A stretch of 64,000 nucleotides of DNA from Microbacter sp049976245 (GTDB lineage: Bacteria > Bacteroidota > Bacteroidia > Bacteroidales > Paludibacteraceae). Below, one piece after another: positions 58,236-64,000 of the stretch (the first letter of the stretch is position 1; each line of letters starts with the position of its first letter). Made by a program: the position numbers and the translations under genes. The notes beneath the pieces were generated by a model. That model did not search any database. It was not told the DNA's origin and saw nothing but the letters and a program-made list of their open reading frames with translations. The DNA lies in NCBI GenBank assembly GCA_049976245.1, contig JBMFIQ010000003.1:38176-102175 (forward strand), read 5' to 3'.

Positions 58236-58412
58236 AAGGGGCTTCCGCCCCTTAACCCTGACTTCCTTTTTCCTCCCGCAAGCGGGATGTTCCACTTGAC
58301 GCAAAAAGGAAGTAAAAAAGTCAAGACTACGTCCGCTTTCGCTCAAAAAACTGACGTTCATTGGCTCAAATCGTCCAAACTCGCTCCTTCGTCGCTCAAA
58401 CAAGGACGATTT
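58236..58412. repeat. Structured GC-rich element with nested inverted repeats
   Basis: Three inverted repeats in 180 bp: AAGGGG-CTTCCG-CCCCTT (58236-58253); ACTTCCTTTTT (58261-58271) with AAAAAGGAAGT (58303-58313), enclosing a second stem CCCGC-AA-GCGGG (58275-58286); and AAATCGTCC (58368-58376) with GGACGATTT (58404-58412). Base composition differs sharply from the flanks. Sequences containing GGGGCTTCCGCCCC are known to recur between genes in Bacteroidota genomes; only one copy is in this window. Confidence 0.6.
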
Positions 58413-58742
58413 TTAACCGCCAACTCACTTGTTTTTTGGCTCACCGGACGAGGTCGATCCCTAATCAAAGATCTTTTGTGAAAATCAACATTATTTCTTC
58501 TTCAACTAAAAATGCATCAATAGAATAAGTCAATCATTTTTTCTTTCAATGTCAAAGTTATAAGAGGCTAATTATCAAATCTATTTAATATAATCATACC
58601 TAAAAATCAATTCATTATTTGCTTGCGAAAGTTGAATTAAGATTAATATATTGTCATTCAAGATATTGTTTTCAACATCTGGTTCAATTTTCGTCTGAAA
58701 CAAAGATAGTGATTTTTGTTCTTGAACTTTTGGTTTTTTCTT

Positions 58743-59369
58743 TTAAAAAGGCAGTTTGGTTTGTTGATCCAAAAGCTGAAACGAAAGGCGATGATGAGGT
58801 GAAATTCCGTAAGTCAAAATGGCTTCCCGATGTGCTTGGGTTGGATATCCTTTATTTTTTATCCATTGATATTCAGGGTATTGTTTGTTCAATTCAATCA
58901 TGTAATCATCGCGGTAAGTTTTGGCCAAGATGGATGCTGCCGCTATGGAGAGAAAGCGGCCGTCTCCCTGAACGAAACATTGGAAGGGAATTTGTTGATA
59001 AGGTTTGAATCGATTTCCGTCGATGATCAGATGTTTGGGCTCAACGGAAAGCGCTTCGATGGCTCGATGCATGGCTAAGATTGATGCATTCAGGATGTTG
59101 ATTTGATCAATTTCCTTGGCTGAGGCAATGCCAATAGCCCATGCCACGGCATGTTGTTCAATGCAAGGACGCAGTTGGTATCGTTGTTTTGCGGAAAGTT
59201 TTTTAGAATCATTCAAGTCAGAACAATGAAACGTTTCAGGCAGAATCACGGCAGCAGCAAAAACCGGTCCGGCCAGACAACCACGTCCGGCTTCGTCGCA
59301 TCCTGCCTCCGGCAAATCAGGCCATTGGTTTCCTGCTAAGCATGTAGTCAGTCTGTTTGAGTTTCGCAT
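58743..59369 (-). CDS. rnhB: Ribonuclease HII
   Basis: A 208-residue enzyme removing ribonucleotides from RNA-DNA hybrids. The catalytic DExGRG motif is present (CDEAGRGCLAGPVFAAAV), with NDSKKLSAKQR, the central Asp in IDGNRF and the final catalytic residue region SIAAASILAKTYRD. The gene begins 22 bp inside the end of the ndh gene on the same strand; there is no later ATG in a suitable position, so overlap and translational coupling are likely. Confidence 0.95.
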   Translation of the reverse strand: MRNSNRLTTCLAGNQWPDLPEAGCDEAGRGCLAGPVFAAAVILPETFHCSDLNDSKKLSAKQRYQLRPCIEQHAVAWAIGIASAKEIDQINILNASILAMHRAIEALSVEPKHLIIDGNRFKPYQQIPFQCFVQGDGRFLSIAAASILAKTYRDDYMIELNKQYPEYQWIKNKGYPTQAHREAILTYGISPHHRLSFQLLDQQTKLPF

Positions 59370-60670
59370 GGTTTGCCTTTGCTGACAGGGATTTCATCTT
59401 TCAATAACAGTCGTAACGATTGATCGTAAGTTATGTAACTCCACACCCAATTGAAAAAGGTAAAAAGTCGGTTTTTTACCCCAACTATGGAGCGTAAATG
59501 GATCACCAACCAAAGAAGCCATGCCCAAAAGCCGTAAAATTTGGCGATCGGCAGTTCGGCAACGGCCGTGTTTCGGCCTATGGTGGCCAAAGAACCTTTA
59601 TCATGGTAGTGAAACGGTAAAAATGTGCGGTTTGTTTTTGCCGATTGGTTCAAGTTTTGAGCTAGATGCTCCGCCTGCTGAATGGCTGCTTGGGCAACTT
59701 GTGGATGACCATTAGGCCATTCCGAAGTGGACATAAAGGCTGTGTCTCCCACAGCAAAAATGTTTTGGAATCCGTTGACTTGATTCAATTCATTGACGAT
59801 CAATCTGTTTGCTCTGCCGTAGATGTTTTTTTCAAAACCGGCTAAACTGTTGGCTTTTACGCCGGCTACCCAAAAAAGATTTTTTGTCGCAATTTGTTGG
59901 CCGTTACTTAAATTGACCAGTTCATTTTCGTAATTGTTGACAGTAGCTCCCAAAATGATGTTGACATGCATGTTGGTTAAATAATTGTGGGCAATTTCGG
60001 ATGTTTTTTCCGAAAACGCACTCAACAAACGATTGGCTCCGTCGATCAAGTAAATTTGCATGCGTTCAATTTTGAAATCGGGATAATCTTTGGGTAAAAT
60101 GAATTTCCGCATTTCTGCCAAGGCGCCTGCCAATTCAACGCCAGTGGCACCACCTCCAACAATGACAAAATTAAGCAATTTTTGACGTTCATCCTTGTCA
60201 TCGGTACTGGTGGCGCATTCCAAAGTATAAATAATTTGATTGCGCATGGTCATGGCTTCGGTGGTCGATTTCAAAGGAAGAGCCGCATTTTTTAGGGCAT
60301 CCTTGCCAAAAAAGTTGGTGTCGCAACCGGTGGCAATGATTAAATAATCAAAGCGAATACGGCCAATGGTTGTTTCCACATAATTGAGTTCGGTGTTGAT
60401 GCTTTCGGCTGAGCAAAGACGAAAATGAAAATCTTTTTTCTGTTGAAAGATTTTACGAAAAGGGAATGAAATGGTACTTGGTTCCAGACCGGATGTGGCG
60501 ACCTGATAAAAAAGAGGTTGAAATTGATGGTAGTTTCGTTTGTCGAGCAGTACGATTTGAAAGAAATGGGTATCGAGCATTCTGGCCAATTTTAATCCGG
60601 CAAAGCCGCCACCAATGATAACGACGCGTTTTTTATTTTTTGTGGATGGAATATTACAAATGGTTGTCAT
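59348..60670 (-). CDS. ndh: NADH dehydrogenase-like FAD flavoprotein (NDH-2 type)
   Basis: A 440-residue pyridine nucleotide-disulphide oxidoreductase. The FAD site is VVIIGGGFAGLKLARML and the NADH site is FVIVGGGATGVELAGALAEM. The central FAD-binding IFAVGDTAF is present, and the C-terminal amphipathic segments (FYGFWAWLLWLVIHLRSIVGVKNRLFTFFNW) fit peripheral binding to the inner membrane. NDH-2 oxidises NADH and reduces quinone without pumping protons. Start at 60670 (MTTICNIPSTKNKKRVV). rnhB overlaps its end. Confidence 0.93.
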   Translation of the reverse strand: MTTICNIPSTKNKKRVVIIGGGFAGLKLARMLDTHFFQIVLLDKRNYHQFQPLFYQVATSGLEPSTISFPFRKIFQQKKDFHFRLCSAESINTELNYVETTIGRIRFDYLIIATGCDTNFFGKDALKNAALPLKSTTEAMTMRNQIIYTLECATSTDDKDERQKLLNFVIVGGGATGVELAGALAEMRKFILPKDYPDFKIERMQIYLIDGANRLLSAFSEKTSEIAHNYLTNMHVNIILGATVNNYENELVNLSNGQQIATKNLFWVAGVKANSLAGFEKNIYGRANRLIVNELNQVNGFQNIFAVGDTAFMSTSEWPNGHPQVAQAAIQQAEHLAQNLNQSAKTNRTFLPFHYHDKGSLATIGRNTAVAELPIAKFYGFWAWLLWLVIHLRSIVGVKNRLFTFFNWVWSYITYDQSLRLLLKDEIPVSKGKPCETQTD

Positions 60671-60734
60671 GTTGAGTTGGATTTAAATTTTGGGTAACTC
60701 ATGTTTCAATGAACACTATGATGAAAAAATGCAA

Positions 60735-60767
60735 AGCACCTGTGAAGTGTTTTTCACAAGTGCTTTT
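60735..60767 (-). terminator. Terminator after tRNA-Met
   Basis: AGCAC and TGTGAA (60735-60745) pair with TTCACA and GTGCT (60753-60764), with a one-base mismatch in each arm. On the minus strand it follows the tRNA. Confidence 0.75.
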
Positions 60768-60772
60768 TAAGG

Positions 60773-60846
60773 TAGCGACTCGGGGACTTGAACCCCGGAC
60801 CTCATGATTATGAATCATGCGCTCTAACCAGCTGAGCTAAATCGCC
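60773..60846 (-). tRNA. tRNA-Met(CAU), elongator
   Basis: 74 nt on the minus strand. The acceptor stem GGCGATT pairs with AGTCGCT, D-arm has TTAGCTCAGCTGGTTAGAGC, the anticodon arm CATGA-TTCATAA-TCATG gives anticodon CAU, and the T-arm has GGGTTCAAGTCCC. Base 1:72 pairs, unlike initiator tRNA, so elongator Met is assumed; the lysidine-modified tRNA-Ile2, also CAU, cannot be fully excluded by eye. Discriminator is A; CC but not the final A of CCA is encoded. Confidence 0.93.
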
Positions 60847-60859
60847 GTTTTTCGTGGTG

Positions 60860-60890
60860 CAAAATTACCATTTTTTTTGTTGTTTTCAAA
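60860..60890 (-). promoter_or_regulatory. Promoter of tRNA-Met
   Basis: On the minus strand TTTG (60890-60887), exact 19-nt spacer, TAATTTTG (60867-60860), 13 nt before the tRNA. Confidence 0.8.
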
Positions 60891-60968
60891 AACATGACGG
60901 CGAAAATCTTCATTTTTTTATCTTCTTATTATTTAATATTCAATATTTCAATGAATTATAAATGAAAC

Positions 60969-60999
60969 AAGCCAATTCACCACGAAGATCAATTGGCCT
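60969..60999 (-). terminator. Terminator after M16 protease gene
   Basis: GCCAATT (60971-60977) pairs with AATTGGC (60991-60997), followed on the minus strand by TTGTTTC. Confidence 0.75.
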
Positions 61000-61025
61000 G
61001 TTTTCAGCATGAAAGTTGATGAGCG

Positions 61026-63824
61026 TTATTTTGGAAGCATGATCACTTGCAAACAATTCATTTTATCAATCAATGATTTAGCTAAGTTTTGAATGGCTTT
61101 GCCATCAATGTTGTTCACGACATTGTTGTAGTTGTCTATGTAATCCACATTGGCCAAATAATAGGAATTTAGCGTGGAAATCCACCAATTATTGTCTTCT
61201 ATTTCTTCGGCATGTTTTTTGATTAAATTTTCTTTCACTTTGGTCAGGTCTTCAGCCAAAGGTCCTTGATTGGCAATTTTTTGTAATTCTAAATGAATCA
61301 GTTCCAACATTTTACTATCCAATTTAGGATCAGTGTCAAATTGCATAAACAATAACGTTTCAGCAAATGGCAATCTTGAAACACTGCCCGACACGCCAAC
61401 ACCGTAGGATCCGCCGTATTCTTCACGAACACTTTCGGTGTAACGTAACGTCAAAATGTTCCCCAGAATTCGGGCTTTTAAGATGTCAGGCAGGTTGTAT
61501 TGCGCTTTGTCGTGATAAAAAATGAAGTTGGATGCTTTGGGGGTTGTCATTTCATGTTGGAATTCCACTGTTTTTTTGCCTTCCGGATAACGAATGTCCT
61601 GATCTTTCCATGTTTCAAGATTTTTTGACGTTTTCAAACCTCCCAAATAGGTTAAAATGGGTTGTTTCATGGTTTCAGGATTGATGTTTCCAACAAAGAA
61701 AAAGGTGAAATTGGCCGGATTGGCAAATCGTTGGCGGTAAATATCCATCACTTGATCCAGACTGATTTGGTCGAGCGTGGAGAGTCGGAAAACGAATTTA
61801 CGTGGCGAGTGATTGTAAAGATTGGTAACAATAGAATCGTTAAATGCTTGATTCGGACTGTTGGCCATATTGGTGAGTTGATTACGCATCTTGTTCATGA
61901 ATACATTGAAGGCATCCATGTCTTTTCGTGGCGAGACAAAATAGAGATAAAGCATTTGCATCATGGTTTCAAAATCGTTGATGGAGCAATTGCCCGAAAA
62001 ACTTTCCTGGTAATCGTTCATCGATGGAGATACGTTGGCCATTTTGCCTGAAAGCAAACGATTCAATTCAGTAGGTGAAAAATCGCCCAAACCGCTGTTG
62101 TTGATGACATCGCAAGCAACGGTTGCCGATGGAAGCTGACTGGTAGGAACCAGAGATAAGCCTCCGTATGCCACTGCGCCAAGACGAATTTCATCGGATT
62201 TGAAATGTGTTGGTTTCAAAATAACTTTTATGCCGTTGGATAAAGTCCATTCGGTGGTTCCCATGGTTTTGTTTTCGGTCACTTTGGCAATGGTTCCTGC
62301 TTTAGGAATGGATTGCAACAACGGTTTGTTGATGGTTTCATCCTTGTAAGGTTCTAGTTGAGCTGTTTTGACATGATCAATCATTGACAAAACTTCGGCT
62401 TCCGAAGGCAATTTTGCCTTTTCGTTGTCGGGGGCTTGAATGGAAACCAACACATTGTTGTCGGTGATGTATTTTTCGGCTTGTTGATTTAATGCATTTA
62501 ACGGCAGTTTTGGCAAAATGGTTTGAGCCATTTTATATTCCCATTCAATGCCCGGAATGGGTTCTAAGTTGAGAAAATTGTTGATGTATTGTCGAACATA
62601 GGTTTGTGTTTTTTGTTTATCACGATTGTTGAATTCATTTTCTAAATTTTTCAACATTTCAGCTTTGGCACGCTCATATTCCGAAGGGGTAAATCCAAAA
62701 CGCTTGATTTTTTCAATCTCATTCATTAATAATTGAAAAGCCAATTTGTATTCTCCTTCGCGTGGAATCATATAAAAAAGGAACGCATCTTTTGATTTGG
62801 TGATGGCACCATATTCGTTAAGGGCAAAAGTGAACGGAGCATTTGGTTGTTGCGTCAAATCCTTAAAACGATTGTTGATCATGATGGAAATGAGGTTGTT
62901 GGAAAGATCTGCGTAATAACCCAGCACTGTTTTTTTGAGCGAATCGGGCATTGGATCGTGTTTATAACGAACAATGATGGCAGAACCGGTTGCTTCAGGA
63001 TCGGTCACTAAGGCGATAATGGGTTTTTCATTGTCGGGGATCGAATAAATGACGCGTTCAGCAGGATTTACCGGTTTTGGGATGGCTCCAAACATTTGTT
63101 TGATTTCGGCTTCGGTTTTGTCCACATCAATGTCGCCAACCACAATAATTCCTTGCAAATCGGGGCGATACCATTTCTTGTAGTAATCGCGTAAAACCTG
63201 ATACGGAAAATGGAGAATGACAGCGGTGTCGCCAATAACATCTCTTTTGGCATATTGCGAACCTGCATAGATGATGCTGTTGATTTCTTTCCACATTCGG
63301 CGACTGGCACCGGCTCTGGTTCTCCATTCTTCCATGATGACACCTCTTTCCTGATCAATTTCATCTCCTTTGAGCAACAAAGAATGGGACCAGTCATGCA
63401 ACACCAAAAGCGAACTGTCAATAGTTCCTTGACGAGTTGTCGGAACATTGCTTAAATTATACACCGTTTCATCAAGCGAAGTATAAGCGTTGATGTTTTC
63501 GCCAAATCGAACGCCATTTTTTTCTAAAAATTGAATAATGCCTTTATCGGGAAAATGTTCCGTGCCGTTAAAAGACATGTGTTCCAAAAAGTGAGCCAAT
63601 CCGTTCTGATTGTCATTTTCGAGGATGGCTCCTACTTTCTGTACAATATAGAAATCCGCGCGATCTTTGGGCAGATTATTGTGACGAATGTAATACGTGA
63701 GTCCATTGTCAAGCCGACCGATACGAACATTCGGATCAACAGGAATGGTTGGCAACTGCTGAGCTACGCTTTGTTGAAAAGCCATGCTCAGAAGAAAAAG
63801 AAAAACATAAAAATAAGTTTTCAT
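61026..63824 (-). CDS. M16-family (pitrilysin/insulinase) zinc metalloprotease, exported
   Basis: A 932-residue exported protein with signal peptide MKTYFYVFLFLLSMAFQQSVAQ. The inverted zinc motif is HFLEH (78-82), with the downstream second glutamate in EMRTRAGASRR-like EEWRTRAGASRR. The two M16 halves are joined in one chain of roughly 230-residue repeats (second half begins near TEWTLSNGIKVIL). It probably degrades or processes peptides in the periplasm or at the surface. Stand-alone gene with a promoter at 63883-63912 and a terminator after it. The substrate is unknown. Confidence 0.94.
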   Translation of the reverse strand: MKTYFYVFLFLLSMAFQQSVAQQLPTIPVDPNVRIGRLDNGLTYYIRHNNLPKDRADFYIVQKVGAILENDNQNGLAHFLEHMSFNGTEHFPDKGIIQFLEKNGVRFGENINAYTSLDETVYNLSNVPTTRQGTIDSSLLVLHDWSHSLLLKGDEIDQERGVIMEEWRTRAGASRRMWKEINSIIYAGSQYAKRDVIGDTAVILHFPYQVLRDYYKKWYRPDLQGIIVVGDIDVDKTEAEIKQMFGAIPKPVNPAERVIYSIPDNEKPIIALVTDPEATGSAIIVRYKHDPMPDSLKKTVLGYYADLSNNLISIMINNRFKDLTQQPNAPFTFALNEYGAITKSKDAFLFYMIPREGEYKLAFQLLMNEIEKIKRFGFTPSEYERAKAEMLKNLENEFNNRDKQKTQTYVRQYINNFLNLEPIPGIEWEYKMAQTILPKLPLNALNQQAEKYITDNNVLVSIQAPDNEKAKLPSEAEVLSMIDHVKTAQLEPYKDETINKPLLQSIPKAGTIAKVTENKTMGTTEWTLSNGIKVILKPTHFKSDEIRLGAVAYGGLSLVPTSQLPSATVACDVINNSGLGDFSPTELNRLLSGKMANVSPSMNDYQESFSGNCSINDFETMMQMLYLYFVSPRKDMDAFNVFMNKMRNQLTNMANSPNQAFNDSIVTNLYNHSPRKFVFRLSTLDQISLDQVMDIYRQRFANPANFTFFFVGNINPETMKQPILTYLGGLKTSKNLETWKDQDIRYPEGKKTVEFQHEMTTPKASNFIFYHDKAQYNLPDILKARILGNILTLRYTESVREEYGGSYGVGVSGSVSRLPFAETLLFMQFDTDPKLDSKMLELIHLELQKIANQGPLAEDLTKVKENLIKKHAEEIEDNNWWISTLNSYYLANVDYIDNYNNVVNNIDGKAIQNLAKSLIDKMNCLQVIMLPK

Positions 63825-63882
63825 ACAGTTTAAGATTAAATAGAATTAAGATTGACCAAAAATTTTATTTTTTTTGGATAGG

Positions 63883-63912
63883 CAAATTTAGCTATAATTT
63901 TCAATATTCAAA
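63883..63912 (-). promoter_or_regulatory. Promoter of the M16 protease gene
   Basis: On the minus strand TTTG (63912-63909), 18-nt spacer, TAAATTTG (63890-63883). The start codon is at 63824, giving about 55 nt of leader. Confidence 0.65.
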
Positions 63913-64000
63913 ATGATAGAATATCACTATAAACCGACAAAAATCAAAAATCGTCGATTTCTATTTTTAATTGCTTGAATATCTGATATCTGTAAAATTA

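Larger units (their letters stand above)
57991..58742. other. Intergenic region with a structured GC-rich element
   Basis: 752 bp between minus-strand genes. It holds the hydrolase promoter (58073-58080), a structured element of higher GC (about 58236-58412), and an AT-rich remainder without features. A 116-codon plus-strand frame across it (58131-58481) is not considered coding. Confidence 0.6.

Noticed and set aside
58131..58481. 116-codon plus-strand frame over the GC-rich element
   Set aside because: It reads through several inverted repeats, has no family-like sequence and no promoter or ribosome site; the DNA is better explained as a structured non-coding element.
60773..60846. Initiator tRNA-fMet or tRNA-Ile2 instead of elongator Met
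   Set aside because: The 1:72 position is paired, against the initiator type; tRNA-Ile2 remains possible but the sequence pattern is closer to elongator Met.

Overview
The window is chromosomal DNA from a member of the Bacteroidota, most likely order Bacteroidales. The evidence is: perfect or near-perfect Bacteroidota promoters (TTTG, about 19-20 nt, TAnnTTTG) upstream of many genes; TonB-dependent receptors with a carboxypeptidase-regulatory-like N-terminal domain; the type IX secretion genes porU and porV; the order DUF6089-like gene, uppS, bamA, ompH, ompH; and a tmRNA whose tag ends GENNYALAA. DNA is AT-rich. Genus is not certain; a relative of Paludibacter/Microbacter or Porphyromonas would fit. 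No phage, plasmid, CRISPR array or transposase gene was seen.

Layout. 1-3.6 kb (minus): partial outer-membrane receptor, a small membrane protein, and an ABC transporter operon with a YtrA-type GntR regulator. 3.9-5.5 kb: class I fumarase. 5.6-10.8 kb (minus): envelope biogenesis cluster (two Skp/OmpH chaperones, BamA, UppS, DUF6089-like barrel). 11-14.9 kb: cysS, dapA, frr, RRM protein. 15.5-22.3 kb: FemAB/GNAT-like protein, two glycosyltransferases, then a glycogen debranching enzyme with a GT4 glycosyltransferase. 22.8-26.5 kb: a possible tiny membrane peptide, short-form arginine decarboxylase, SPOR lipoprotein, MATE exporter. 26.6-32 kb (minus): xylose operon (Nudix-type regulator, xylB, xylA, xylose transporter). 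32.6-34 kb: OmpA/SPOR protein. 35-38.6 kb: gcvP and rex. 38.7-45 kb: FAH-family hydrolase, porU, porV, ispF. 45-52.3 kb: metal-uptake-like island (OprB-like porin, FeoAB fusion, Cys-rich Feo partner, CPIC small protein, TonB receptor). 52.6-60.8 kb: era, tmRNA, rny, zapA and a ZapB-like partner, acetyl-CoA hydrolase/transferase, rnhB, ndh, tRNA-Met. 61-63.8 kb: M16 protease.

The most unusual signal is a dispersed repeat of about 90-100 bp, present in at least 13 copies (R1-R13), all intergenic. It starts ATGAAACGAGCC, has an imperfect inverted partner GGCGAGTTCCATAC about 50 bp later, continues as an A-rich leader, and ends GACGTATGAAA. In five copies the ATGAAA at the end is the first two codons of the adjacent gene (small membrane protein, GT4 glycosyltransferase, FAH hydrolase, porV, ispF). 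Another copy ends 17 bp before the tmRNA, and another supplies the start of a 15-codon minigene. The family looks like a mobile or duplicated 5' leader cassette that brings its own translation start. A second, structurally different GC-rich element with nested inverted repeats lies at 58.2-58.4 kb.

How genes work together: the xylose operon covers sensing, uptake, isomerisation and phosphorylation. The DUF6089-uppS-bamA-ompH cluster and porU/porV serve outer-membrane assembly and protein export. The 45-52 kb island is probably iron or another divalent metal acquisition. Rex beside gcvP and the oxygen-labile class I fumarase fit an anaerobe or microaerobe; the NDH-2-like enzyme could pass electrons to quinone.
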